The notes: generated by a model not told the origin, from the sequence alone. Positions 35,330 to 45,989 are shown, counted from the first letter of the stretch. The stretch: 64,000 nt of DNA from Ophthalmolycus amberensis (GCA_024529925.1 JAFEUB010000813.1:493501-557500), one strand, 5' to 3'. Made by a program: numbers and translations.

Positions 35330-38300
35330 ATATCTGTTCCTATGGAGCTGGGCACGATGACCCAAGGGAGGCTGCATTTTCACAAGTTGATTTGTGTGCT
35401 GTGAAATGGAAATGATCTCAATGCTGAAAGCATTTATTCTGTCTAATTAGCTTGAGTTCAGGAGTGCTGCTACAGCTTGGTAATCAAGTTGTATGTAGGG
35501 TATACAATTGGTAGTGTTTTTTAAAGATCAAGTGTTCTTCGCATTCTCCCGATAAGCACAATATTACCTTACTTTGTCTCGTCTTGGCGACTCTCAGGAC
35601 CTCAGACTGCCACCTAAATCCAATAACACTTTAGAATTGTTTGTGGATAACGTGATCTCACCCTACTCGTCATATTTTATCGCTTTGGCAGAGGCCCCCA
35701 GTGTCACTATAATTACACCAACACAATAAATTGAATGGTCCTTGCAACAGCAAAACTCAAGAGAAGAAAAAGCTATAATTTAGATTTTCATGCAATTATT
35801 AGTTATTTCCTGCTGTTGCCAAATGTGTCTATTCAGTCACCTATTGGACTCATTTCATTATATATTTCATTCTTGTTTTTTTATGCAGATCAGGACAAAG
35901 TTTATTGAAATATTTCAGTGCATTCAACTCCAGTGAACTTCTGTTGGTCATCAATGATTAAACCACCTTTCCACTTTGAAAAGTATGATTCTGTATCTGA
36001 CCCATTGCCCATGTTGTGTTCAGCTCTAGCAGGACTGTTCAAAGGAAGACCTACCTGCATGACTGGTGGCAATGATGCCTGTAGCTTTAGGATTAACAGT
36101 CTTACGTTTGGAGGAACTCAGCTGCCCTACACCACACCATGGTCGGCAGACTTTCTGCCTCTAGTTTAAGGTGAAACAGCTCTCAAATAATCTTGACAGT
36201 ATGTGTGGTAGTTCCTTGCTATATCCTCCATTTCATATTGTTCATTTAATGTGTCTCAATGTGCACATTTTATATTGTGTGTTGTGGAAGTTGTGTTTTT
36301 ATGTCCTGTTGCTCCCAAGTTAACACAATATAAGGTTGACGTCATTAAAACAATTGGACGGATTGAATCGAATGAGAAAAATACAACCTTCTTTAGAAAT
36401 GTTCATTCACTGCAAATGCTTTTATGCACTGGTATGGTAGCATTTTCTCTGTCCAAGAGATGTTTAATGTTTCTATTTATTTAATTCAATACGTACTAAT
36501 TTATTAGCCTTAAAGGATAAGTAACAGCACCTGGATGGTGACAGTTTGTTTTCCTCAGGATTGATTTAGTGTGGTGCATAGGTTAACAGGATCCCACTGC
36601 GGGAAATGATGAAGGACACTTATTAATATCACAGCATGTGCAGGCCCGGGGAGAAAGAGCACTGTTTGTTTTTCCAAGCAGTGTGACATCCTACAGCGTC
36701 AGTGTGGAGGCTTATTTACCACGTGTCCCTTATGTTCTGTGACATTTTCGCATGAAACTTTACCATACCTCTCGCTCTCTGCATCCATTTTTAGATTTTG
36801 TTTTTCCTGTAGTCTGAGAGGGAAAAATGTTGGGTTAGCTGGCAATCCGTAACTTTCACTGTATTCAAACTGCAGCAGAGACATGGAGCATCTAGTTTAA
36901 TTATTTCCCCTTTGTTGCTGTTGTTGGAGCGAGAAAGTCCTTGCACAGCAAATGTGTTATTGTTATTAACATAACAAACCATTTGACATTTCTCAATAGC
37001 CTCTGGTATCCAAAAACTGTAAATATAGTTTCGTAGCGTTTCACTAAAATCCCACTGTATTTTATCAACCATTATGGGTTTTAGTTTCCACTGACATGTG
37101 GGGCCTAAATAGCAAGGTGAGCGATAGCGTTGGTGAGTGTTCCGCACATACACAATGTGAGTTATTTGGTAGTTAGGGGGTTACTGATGACAGAATATCA
37201 TTAGGTGATGTGAGAATATTATCCCTCGGGATGCATGTGTTTGTTTCTGTGTATTTTCTTTCCATTGTTCTGATGGTCCATGCTCATAAATCATATCTTG
37301 ATGGGAAGAAAATGGTATATAGGTTAGGTACTGTAAGTGTAATATTGGTTCAGTAGTGACTTTAACTTTGATTGTTGTCGTTATGACAAAATTATAGCTT
37401 CATTTCTTTGAGAAAAAAATCGTATAAGCTGCATGAATTTATTATTTGGCCACTAACACATTAACACAAACTTACAGATACACAGCCACCATATAGCACC
37501 AGTTTCACCAACAGCTGCCACACCCTCCCATTCAGCATACTCATTGGCATTCTGTTGAAGTTGTGTCTCCGGCTTCCTGACAATCTTTCAACTTTGGTTC
37601 GACCAATTATGAGGCTGATGCTTTCAAGTGCTCAACTTAGCGCAGCATTTTATTTTGTTTTATATATACACAGCTGCCGGATGCTGGAAGCAGGGTAGAG
37701 AAGGGTTTGTAAACCATATAGAACCCGAACCATGCGATGGCTGCTTCTGAACAAAAAACCTGAGCAAATTGGTCATTTATGTAATGTGTCAATGCTGATG
37801 TTACACTGTCACATTTTATTCTCGCATCACATACACAAATTGTGTAGACGCTACTTATCTGCATTGGATTTTGTCAAGGAGGATTGTTAGTTTGGAAAAA
37901 ACAGCAGCGGGAAAAACAATGATCTGATTGTTTATGTCAAAACTAGCAGCATCAGGCAGCGTATCACCTCATCCGACTACAGAACAATTTTCCACTCCTT
38001 CGTATTTGAATTAGCTCCTTTTTTTTGAGAAAGCTGAAAATATAAAGATAGAAAAACAGATCAACCTAAATAATAGTATCTGTATTGCACACAGTGATGA
38101 GGTGTTGACATTTTAACTAAACACCCTGAGTTTCCAGCAGTATAGATTAACTTTCAATTTTGTTAATTGGCCCCCCCAAATGACATTTTATTTCGTTTCA
38201 TTTCCTGCAGAGGTGATTAGAGTAATGAGGAACATAGCTGTTTAACAAGAACAGGCAACACAACTGTGCCAACTACTGCTGCACGGAGATGTGTTGATGG

Positions 38301-39280
38301 CGGAATTGAAAGCGCTGGACTGGAGGAATTTTAAGAGAAGCAAAGACAGACCGAAAGAGAAGGAGAGTGGGGGGGGCAGAGAGAAATAATCATTGGGAGA
38401 GGAATGTGCTATCCACAGGGGCTCCTGCTAATTGCCTCGCTCATGAGTTTGTGGGACGTGTGAGTCGGCTACTGGATCGGGATCCAGCTCTGCCGCCTCA
38501 GGGGTGTTGGCATCTCGGCTCACCAGACGACAGCTCAGTTTGACATGGATTTTTTTTTCTCTTCCTCCCAGCAATTGCAGCTTGCCTCCCCTAGAGGTTT
38601 CTCTCCCTCCCCCCAACCCCCCCCCCCCCCCATCAGATGTGGCCTAGCTGTGATGGATTGGCATCCTGTGAGTGTCAAACTGCTTTATGGCTCTTTAATG
38701 AGGCGATCAGGCACAGGAAGCCTCCACTGCCACTATTGGTGCTTAAATAGGAAATCAAAACAGGTGAAGTTTCATTATAGCTGCTGCTGTTAGCACTCGC
38801 CTTCGGTGGCCAAACGACTCCCACATAAAAACAAACAGACGCATGTTCAGTGAGAGTAAAAATTGAAGTATTTCCATATTCCAGTTTGCCAATGGTGGTA
38901 TGTTCATATTCTTATTAAAGGGATTTGTGGGAATGCAATTCTTTCTAATTTGAATAGAGTTTCTGGAATTAAATTTCTATTAAAGTAATCCCAACACCTT
39001 AACAGAAACTGCATTAGTCGTATGCCTCCGTTCATATACAGGCACATATTGTATGCTATTGCATAAATTGAAGATAAAGCGACATGCACATGCATAAAAA
39101 CAGATGTCTTCCCGGCTTTGATATTGCATTATTTTTGGAATTACATCATTAGCGAAACAGCACAGAACAGCCAGCAGATTCATTAAATAATGATGTCACA
39201 GCTCACAACAATCTGTTGGTGTAATTTATTCTGCATTGACAGAACACCAACCCAAACATACAGTCTGCACAGATGCGCAA
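35330..39280. other. non-coding DNA, no gene recognised; includes 15-C tract
   Basis: No exon or mobile-element terminus recognised in about 4 kb. A run of 15 C lies at 38617-38631, after a pyrimidine-rich tract. The 120-codon minus-strand frame at 36791-37153 has no motif. Confidence 0.5.
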
Positions 39281-39283
39281 AAT

Positions 39284-39304
39284 AACACACACACACACAC
39301 ACAC
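39284..39304. repeat. (CA)n microsatellite
   Basis: About ten AC dinucleotides, 26 bp before the left end of the 39.33-51.02 kb composite block. A shorter CA run lies 30 bp beyond the right end (51050-51059). Confidence 0.9.
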
Positions 39305-39349
39305 CGATTCTTTCTCAAAAACATACATGCACTGTAAAAAAAATTCTGT

Positions 39350-40495
39350 GTAATATACGGTAAATTACCGGCAGCTGTGGTTGCCAGAACTTCACCGTAA
39401 AAAATAAAGTGAGAATGTATAATACATCACGGTATATATTTTTGCAACCGTAAATTTCACAGTTGAGAACAGTTTTTTGTTTACGGTAAATTACTATAAA
39501 AAACAAGAGATTTCATAAACCTGTTTACGGTAATATGCAATTAAACGGTAAATTACCGGCAGCTGTGGTTGCCAGAACTTCACCGTAAAAAATAAAGTGA
39601 GAACGTATAATACATCACGGTATATATTTTTTGCAACCGTAGATTTCACAGTTGAGAACTGATTTTTGTTTACGGTAAATTACTATAAAAAACAAGAGAT
39701 TTCATAAACCTGTTTACGGTAATATGCAATTAAACGGTAAATTACCGGCAGCTGTGGTTGCCAGAACTTCACCGTAAAAAATAAAGTGAGAATGTATAAC
39801 ACATCACGGTATATATTTTTGCAACCGTAAATTTCACAGTTGAGAACAGTTTTTTGTTTACGGTAAATTACTATGAAAAACAAGAGATTTCATAAACCTG
39901 TTTACGGTAATATGCAATTAAACGGTAAATTACCGGCAGCTGTGGTTGCCAGAACTTCACCGTAAAAAATAAAGTGAGAACGTATAATACATCACAGTAT
40001 ATATTTTTTGCAACCGTAGATTTCACAGTTGAGAACTGATTTTTGTTTACGGTAAATTACTATAAAAAACAAGAGATTTCATAAACCTGTTTACGGTAAT
40101 ATGCAATTAAACGGTAAATTACCGGCAGCTGTGGTTGCCAGAACTTCACCGTAAAAAATAAAGTGAGAACGTATAATACATCACGGTATATATTTTTTGC
40201 AACCGTAGATTTCACAGTTGAGAACTGATTTTTGTTTACGGTAAATTACTATAAAAAACAAGAGATTTCATAAACCTGTTTACGGTAATATGCAATTAAA
40301 CGGTAAATTACCGGCAGCTGTGGTTGCCAGAACTTCACCGTAAAAAATAAAGTGAGAATGTATAATACATCACGGTATATTATTTTTGCAACCGTAGATT
40401 TCACAGTTGAGAACTGGTTTTTGTTTACAGTAAATTACTATAAAAAACAGATTTCATAAACCTGTTTACGGTAATTTGCTTTAGATATAACAGCC
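39350..40495. repeat. 188/189-bp tandem array, six units
   Basis: The anchor TAAATTACCGGCAGCTGTGG occurs at 39361, 39549, 39738, 39926, 40115 and 40304, giving periods of 188, 189, 188, 189 and 189 bp. The units are nearly identical. Two variants differ at linked sites: type A has 'gagaatgtata', five T before 'gcaaccgtaaat' and 'gaacagttttttg'; type B has 'gagaacgtata', one more T, 'accgtagat' and 'gaactgatttttg'. The order is A-B-A-B-B-C, where the last unit is a mixed type. Each unit carries several TTACGGTAA/TTACCG motifs. Two short minus-strand frames are copies of the same unit and are not genes. Confidence 0.95.
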
Positions 40496-40800
40496 ATGTT
40501 ATAAACGTGTTTGCGGTAAATAACTTTATAAACAGCAACTATACTGTGAAGCTAATTACAGTTTTTCTCAGTAAAAAAACACAGTACAACTGTATGATAC
40601 ATTACGGCATTTTATTGAAAAATGAAACTTAACGGTAAATTACCGGCAGCTGTGGTTGCCAGAACTTTACCGTAAAAAATATAGTGACAATGTGTAAGAC
40701 ATCACGGTACAAAAATACGGTCGAACGTAATACAATTGGTTGGCATAGATTTCAGTCAACTTCTGATTATTGTAAATTACAAAGGAAATATCAAGTAAAG
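40496..40800. repeat. diverged units of the 188-bp array
   Basis: The anchor recurs at 40634-40653 (TAAATTACCGGCAGCTGTGG) followed by a diverged version of the unit ('aactttaccgtaaaaaatat', 'agacatcacggtac'). Between 40496 and 40630 there are further 'ttgcggtaaataac' and 'acattacggcattttat' traces. This is the expected look of an old array edge next to a recently homogenised core. Confidence 0.8.
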
Positions 40801-40954
40801 CATATTGTAAATCAAGGTACAGACCATCATTGATATACCTTAAGAAACTAACATTCTCTGTGAAAAACAGGTTGAACTGACACAATATATTGTACAATAT
40901 ACTCACAAAGCAGTGTTGAGATCTTGAAGAAACAGCATGTGTCCATATATATGA

Positions 40955-41185
40955 AGGATAACCATGAAAGGATTAGCCACTTGCCCTGAGTTGATCAAGA
41001 GTAATGAGTCACTGAGTCCAGACTTGACTGAAGAGGGCACTCAACATGGTATAGCATCTCACATGGACATGAAGTTCAGGAAGCTGGAACTTGAAGCGTG
41101 TATTTTCACCAGTTCTGCTTGAGGACTCGTATGTTGACCATCAGGTATTCACTGTGGACTGGAATGATCCTCTCTGCACCCAAAA
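40955..41185 (-). other. copy 1 of duplicated terminal-exon/3' region block
   Basis: On the - strand an acceptor-like site (TTTCTGTTTTTGGGTGCAG, intron side ending at 41174) is followed by a frame reading RIIPVHSEYLMVNIRVLKQN then W and a stop at 41106-41108. The sequence after the stop, including 'ttcaagttccagcttcctga' and 'cttcagtcaagtctggactc', is similar to that after the related frame at 44.1 kb. The conserved split pattern of exon plus following sequence suggests a duplicated last exon with 3' untranslated region. The protein family is not recognised. Confidence 0.4.
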
Positions 41186-41241
41186 ACAGAAACAAAGGCA
41201 AAGTTAGATTGATGCAGTGCTTCAACATGATGTCTACACAG

Positions 41242-41570
41242 TAGGGGTGTAACAATACGCGTATTCGTATTGAACCGTTCGGTACGAGGCTCACGACAAC
41301 AATACTACATAACAGTAAGGAGCAGTTTTTGTTTTTTATCCTTATGTGTTGCTAAGAAGACACCCCAGAAGATGGGTCACTCAGGTATAGTTCCATCAAA
41401 GTCAAATAATAACTTTATGTAGTTTTAATGAATATATTTTTAAATCAAGTACGTTTCTCTGGCATTTATAGTTTTCTACTGTATTGTAAACGTATCCGAA
41501 ACGTACCAAACCGTGCACCACTGTATCATACCGAACCGAACCGTGAATTTTGTGAACCGTTACACCCCTA
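41242..41570. mobile_element. hAT-type MITE, 329 bp, with perfect 8-bp target duplication
   Basis: The element starts TAGGGGTGTAAC and ends GTTACACCCCTA, a perfect 12-bp terminal inverted repeat. It is flanked on both sides by CTACACAG (41234-41241 and 41571-41578). An 8-bp duplication is the signature of hAT transposition. The ends continue into 'gtattgaaccgttcggtacg' on the left and 'ccgaaccgaaccgtgaattt' on the right, a well-known look for fish hAT MITEs. It has no transposase. Removing it rejoins the host sequence around one CTACACAG. Confidence 0.92.
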
Positions 41571-41774
41571 CTACACAGAGAAACATTTACTGCCTTCTGC
41601 TGTTAAACTGAGCTACAATGACCTAGAAGAAACCAGCAATTTATACTTAATAAAAAATAATAACTATCAGGTCGAATGGTAAAAAAATTACACATTTCAG
41701 CACTAAGGCATCATCAGCATGTGTTTAATTTCTGTCGACAGGCAGCCTAAATACACAGATGCCTCCAAACAATA

Positions 41775-41974
41775 CACTGTGTGCACAATTATTAGGCAAG
41801 TTGTATTTTTGAGGATTCATTTTATTATTGAATGACAGTGCTCTCGGTCAATCCAAAATGTTAATAAACCTCAAACCTGAATATTTAATAAAGTAAAAGT
41901 GAGGTTTTGGCTTTCTTAGGAGAATATCTATGTGTGCACAATTATTGGGCAACTATTAGTGTGCACAATTATTA
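41775..41974 (+). repeat. left 200-bp terminal inverted repeat of the Tc1-like element
   Basis: Pairs with 43106-43305. Differences are few: an indel near 'attattgaatgacagtgctc' against 'attgaacaactacagagctc', and scattered substitutions. The outer motif 'tgtgcacaattattaggcaa' and inner motifs 'tgtgcacaattattgggcaa' and 'tgtgcacaattatt' are direct repeats within the arm. Confidence 0.95.
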
Positions 41975-43080
41975 TGCAACTAAATGAAAAATGTTCCCAT
42001 CTCACTTGTTTATTTGTATCTGTTAAAGTGAGAATAATAAACAAACAACTCAAAATTGACAAAAAAACGTTATTGATATTTAATAAAGAAAGAAAATCAG
42101 TGACACTATAGCCCCCCTTCTTTTCAGTAACAGTAATAAGCCTTCCATTCATGGATTCTGTCACTTTCTTGATCTGTTGATGATCAACCACAGCCTTCCA
42201 GGTGGACTGTTTTCCTTCACCGTAAATCTCCCGTTTAAGAAGGGCCCACAAGATCTCAATAGGGTTTAGGTCAGGTGAGGAAGGGGGCCATGTCATTATT
42301 CTTTCATCTTTAAGGCATTTACTGGCTAGCCACGCAGTGGAGTACTTGTATGCATGCAATGGAGCATTGTCCTGCATACAAATCATGGTCTTCTTGAAAG
42401 TTGCAGACCTTTTCTTGTACCACTGCTTGAAGAAAGTGTCTTCTAAAAACTGGCAGTAGGTTTGGGAGTTGATTTTGAGTCCATCTTCAACCTGAAAAGG
42501 TCCAACTAGCTCATCTTTAATAATACCAGCCCATACCAGGACCCCACCTCCAACTTGCTGGCGTCTGAGTCGAAGTGGAGCTCTGTGCCCGTTACTGATC
42601 CAGCCACGGGCCCATCCATCTGGACCGTCAAGAGTCACTCTCATCTCATCAGTCCATAAAACCTTTGAAAAACCTGTCTTCCGATATTTCTTGGCCCAGT
42701 CTTGATGTGTCTTGTTCAGTGGTGGTCGGGTTTCAGCCTTCCTTACGGTGGCCATGTCTCTGAGCACTGAACACCGTGTACTTCTGGGCACTCCAGGTAG
42801 GTTGCAGTTCTGGAATATGACTACTGGAGGATAATGGGTTCCTGGTAGCTTCACGTTTGCTTCTTCTCAAATCTTTGGCAGTTAATTTGCATCTTTTTTT
42901 CTCAACACGTTTACTTTCCCTGTTGACTATTTGCAACAAAACGTTTGATGGTTCTGTGATCAAGCCTCAATATCTTAGCAATTTCAAGAGTGCTGTATCC
43001 CTCTGAAAGACTTTTACTTATTTATTTATTTTTACAATTTTTGACTTTTCAGAGTCAGTTAAATCTCTTTTGTGGCCCAT
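41928..43080 (-). pseudogene. Tc1-like transposase, frameshifted N-terminus, intact DDE region
   Basis: A transposase cuts and joins DNA at TA sites after binding the terminal repeats. The frame beginning at 42854 is open for 308 codons and carries the whole catalytic domain: WTDE (D69), the Gly-rich GGGVLVWAGI loop (102-111), QDNAPLH (D162) and SPDLNPIEILW (E200). D162 and E200 are separated by 37 residues (DD37E), not the 34 usual for Tc1. Upstream, a likely original start ATG at 43080 (MGHKRDLT) runs into a stop after about 20 codons. The helix-turn-helix part (STLEIAKILRLDHRTIKRF) lies in a second frame at about 42945-43000, the linker (RVEKKRCKLTAKDLRRSKRE) is back in the first frame, and the catalytic part is in the third. 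So at least three frame changes separate the DNA-binding and catalytic halves. The last ~50 codons read into the terminal repeat and are probably not original. Confidence 0.93.
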
Positions 43081-43105
43081 TTTGCCTGAGGAAAAGAAGC
43101 TGTCT

Positions 43106-43305
43106 AATAATTGTGCACACTAATAGTTGCCCAATAATTTTGCACACATAGATATTCTCCTAAGAAAGCCAAAACCTCACTTTTACTTTATTAAATATTC
43201 AGGTTTGAGGTTTATATAACATTTTGGATTGACCGAGAGCTCTGTAGTTGTTCAATAAAATGAATCCTCAAAAATACAACTTGCCTATTAATTGTACACA
43301 CAGTG
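43106..43305 (-). repeat. right 200-bp terminal inverted repeat of the Tc1-like element
   Basis: Reverse complement of the left arm with minor divergence. The outer end reads CACTGTGTGTACAATTAATA on the - strand, two changes from the left end in that stretch. Those changes could weaken, but need not abolish, transposase recognition. Confidence 0.95.
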
Positions 43306-43309
43306 TAAA

Positions 43310-43855
43310 GACAATCATCATGTTTGATACAACCAAGGTATCTGCACATCTTATTAATTCCATCAATTCTACGTTTTTTGTTTAAATTTTTTTAATTCAA
43401 TGACTTTTAAGACCTTTTAAATATCTCTAAAATCAATTACATTACTGTTGCAAAATAAATAGAGAAACTAGAATACAGTAAGCTGTATCCTGTTGTTGAG
43501 TTGTATTGCATTTGAATGACTGAGCTATTGAGTGTACAATAGCTAATATAACTGCCTTCTCGTTAACAAAAATCAAACTGTATGGCGGAGACCCAGTTCA
43601 ATAGGAAACAATGACCCCCAGCATTTACCATCAAATAAACATAAGAGTGCACTGTAGGGCCCACTTGGGTGCAAAGACACAGGTGCAAACCCCTTTTGGG
43701 TGGATTTTGGAAAGATAGTACACAGAATTAATGACATTTTACTGCTACGTGAAACGTAATGTAAGGGGGATATCAGTTCAGAGCACTAAAAAACAAATAG
43801 TACTAATACAAAACTATATTCCAGTGGTTTCATCTATGTTTGCATGAAGCGGTTG
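43310..43855. other. interior of composite block, no gene recognised
   Basis: A+T-rich filler between the Tc1-like insertion and the second copy of the terminal-exon block. No coding pattern seen. Confidence 0.4.
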
Positions 43856-43869
43856 GCTCGGACCGTGCA

Positions 43870-44115
43870 CCTGAGGATGATTGATTGAGTGAAGTTTGAG
43901 TTGCACCTATCGCACTGCTTACCTCTAATTAGCCTTGAAGACTGGTGTCTGAGTCATTGGGTCCAGACTTGACTGAAGACAGGTGGGACAGAGTCTCATA
44001 CAGAGAGGGTATGCTGTTCAGGAAACTGGAACTTTCGGCAGGTGTTGTCATAATTTCTGCTTGAAGTCAATCTGGTGTTCGCTGTGGGCTAGCATGATCC
44101 TCCAGCCAGAAAAAA
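43870..44115 (-). other. copy 2 of duplicated terminal-exon/3' region block
   Basis: On the - strand a pyrimidine-rich stretch (TTGTCTTTTTTTCTGGCTGG) leads to a frame reading RIMLAHSEHQIDFKQKL and a stop. The following bases ('gaaagttccagtttcctgaa', 'cttcagtcaagtctggaccc') match the sequence downstream of the related frame at 41.1 kb. The acceptor here (GGCTGGAG) is weaker than in copy 1. The two copies lie about 2.9 kb apart, and the hAT MITE and Tc1 element sit between them; without those insertions they would be about 1 kb apart. Confidence 0.4.
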
Positions 44116-44605
44116 AGACAACATAGAAAACATTAATACTAACAATAATACTAACAGTAACATCACCAATAATATAACTTTATATAGCACTTACACAGTT
44201 GCAAAATGGTTCTCATACTTCACATAAAAAACAATCAAACTATAAAAACACAAAACATTAAAGAGGGTAAAACAGAACAAACTTACCAAAGGGTAAACAA
44301 AGAGTAGGGTTAAAGATTTCATAAAAAGGTCAAGCTACAAATATGATTCATGAATAAGAAATAGCCATGATACGTATGGTATGTCAATAAAGTCAAAATA
44401 AATTCACAGTATGTCAAAAAAGGTTATTCTGGCAAGAAGTTAAAATCACATTGGATTGTGAAATGCCTAGGTTTATGCAGTACTTAACATCAACAATACA
44501 TGCATACACTGTTTGAACATGAAATGGCTACACAGTGCTTAGAAAAATAGAAGACCCTAAAGCCTTCTCTTGTTAAATGAACATACATTGAACTTTACAA
44601 CTTAC

Positions 44606-44719
44606 CTGTTTATCCTTGACAACACTTGTATGTATCCGATCATACGGTTAGACTAGTAGGACAGCAAAGAGGGTGATGAGGTCCATCTGAAGTACAACCG
44701 CTGGTTGTCATAATCACAC
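44606..44719 (-). other. exon-like segment 5 (114 bp) of the minus-strand unit
   Basis: The acceptor CTTCATTCTTTCTTTGAG ends at 44720 and an excellent donor, AAACAG|GTAAGTTG, starts its intron at 44605. Frames inside include CDYDNQRLYFRWTSSPSLLS ending at a TAG. No frame is open through the whole segment, so it may be untranslated, or the coding sequence may be decayed. Confidence 0.4.
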
Positions 44720-44871
44720 CTCAAAGAAAGAATGAAGAGAAAAAAAACAAGGGGTGGACATACATCCTCTTAAGTGAAAGATGAAATCATCTCAAGCATC
44801 AACCTTTACTCTTTTCAATGCAAAGGTTGCAAGTTAAAATGAAATGGCTAAATTCACACTCAAAAATAACA

Positions 44872-45035
44872 CAGTGCCTCACCTGGTTGGGCCCGTACCA
44901 CATATTGTTATCGCAGCAACAAAGGTTTGATTCCCGTTGGGCCATGTGTCGCAGATCATCCCCTCTCACTCCACTGTGGTTCCTGTCTCTCTACTTCTGC
45001 TGTCCTATAAAACACGAATGACAAAAAAATCATCT
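44872..45035 (+). mobile_element. tRNA-derived SINE
   Basis: A box-A-like start (GTGCCTCACCTGGTTGGGC), a box-B-like GGTTTGATTCCCG at 44925-44937, then 'ggccatgtgtcgcagatcat', 'cccctctcact', 'ttcctgtctctctac' and an end of the 'ctgtcctataaa' type followed by A-rich DNA. This matches a SINE architecture I recognise as common in spiny-rayed fish. It lies antisense between exon-like segments 4 and 5 of the minus-strand unit and supplies the C-terminal part of the 99-codon minus frame there. Confidence 0.8.
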
Positions 45036-45080
45036 TTAAAAGTAAAAAAAACAACTGCTTGCTTTGGGCATTTAAATGGA

Positions 45081-45168
45081 TTAAAATCCCACCGTTTTCC
45101 TGGTTGTCATGAAAGCCAGCAAGTTGTTCCCATCCAAGTCCACAACCACTAGAGTTTGAATGCAATGT
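45081..45168 (-). other. exon-like segment 4 (terminal or decayed)
   Basis: The acceptor CACCTCCCACCTTTCAG ends at 45169. The following frame reads HCIQTLVVVDLDGNNLLAFM, then TTRKTVGF and a stop at 45081. The composition is protein-like, but an overlapping minus frame also looks plausible. It does not continue the open frame of segment 3. Recognition of the family failed. Confidence 0.3.
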
Positions 45169-45300
45169 CTGAAAGGTGGGAGGTGCAAATGAATTCAACG
45201 TGACAAGATTAGAGTAAATTGTCTTAATTATCTGCACAAACTGCTCTTGTACCAATTAAAATGTTCAGATATTTGTTAGATATGTGTACAATTTACTTAC

Positions 45301-45532
45301 TTTAAAGGAGATTCTTCTTAGCAATGCCACCTGCCTTCAACCTAGAAGTTTCACAAAAGCACTGAAACAAATTGTCTTTCTTTTGACAGACATTCAAGTA
45401 TTTCAAAGAATTGAATACTGACTTGAACTTTACTCCTTCCACATCTGGTTTATCTTGCGTCTGGAGGCGATCAACAGCAGAGTTGTAGCTGTCAATGGTG
45501 CGCTCTGCTCCGCACAGATTTGGATCGTCACC
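45301..45532 (-). CDS. exon-like segment 3, main coding part of an unidentified small protein
   Basis: The acceptor ATCTGAATTTCAG ends at 45533 and the donor AAA|GTAAGTAA begins its intron at 45300. The frame in between is open for 76 codons and then stops (TAA at 45302-45304), one base before the donor. It begins GDDPNLCGAERTIDSYNSAV, is rich in Asp, Lys, Asn and Gln, and has four cysteines in its second half or near it. Joined in frame to the end of segment 2 it would give an 89-residue protein starting at ATG 45777. I do not recognise a domain. The unit sits inside a candidate transposon, so it may be a captured host-gene fragment or an accessory element gene. A stop codon next to an active donor suggests decay or a longer ancestral frame. 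Confidence 0.4.
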
Positions 45533-45738
45533 CTGAAATTCAGATCGGGTTATTAGGCAGTACCTACAGAAATATTGCGAGTGACTGAAATTTTCAGTGA
45601 AGGCTCATCTCGTCCTAAAAACATTTTCTTAGGCTCCACATAGTTGAACCCTTTTTTGAAAGACTGAGCTCTTGAGTATGCTGTCCTCATTGGCCCTCTA
45701 TGACATGCAGAGAAAAGATCAAATTATCAAAGACTCAC

Positions 45739-45842
45739 AAACTTTGCTGATGTCCTCATCTGATGATGGTGTGTCATTTTTAAACAGTGAAGTTAGTTTG
45801 GTGATTCAGTTGGAACAGCTGATGACTGAGGAGAAGCAGATT
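45739..45842 (-). other. exon-like segment 2 (104 bp), possible start-codon exon
   Basis: A very good acceptor, TTCCTTTCTTTATTCATAG, ends at 45843 and a donor, GTTT|GTGAGTC, begins its intron at 45738. An ATG at 45777 opens MTHHHQMRTSAKF, which ends exactly at the donor in phase 0 and continues open into segment 3. Other frames in the segment (SASPQSSAVPTESPN and NDTPSSDEDISKV) look more like ordinary acidic, Ser-rich coding sequence but are in two different frames, so an old frameshift may be present here. Confidence 0.4.
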
Positions 45843-45989
45843 CTATGAATAAAGAAAGGAAGATCTGACCGTGAACACATTTTACCATCCACTCACTTTA
45901 ATAATTAGCTACTTTGTGTCTGGACATGTGCATTCACATAACGCCATAGCACATTTATGAGCGGTACCATTAACACAGCTTATAAGCGG

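Larger units (their letters stand above)
41775..43305 (-). mobile_element. Tc1-like transposon, 1,531 bp, full length
   Basis: Both ends begin CACTGTGTG(C/T)ACAATTA and are flanked by TA (41773-41774 and 43306-43307), the target duplication of Tc1/mariner elements. Terminal inverted repeats of 200 bp (41775-41974 and 43106-43305) end in inner copies of the terminal 'gtgtgcacaattatt' motif, that is, an IR/DR arrangement in which each repeat contains an outer and an inner binding-site-like direct repeat. A transposase remnant lies between them on the - strand. Length and structure are typical of vertebrate Tc1-like elements. The copy is probably immobile on its own because its gene is frameshifted, but both ends look intact enough to be moved in trans. 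Confidence 0.95.

Noticed and set aside
39315..39883. Two near-identical minus-strand frames of 63 and 66 codons
   Set aside because: They are the same part of two 188/189-bp array units and have no independent support.
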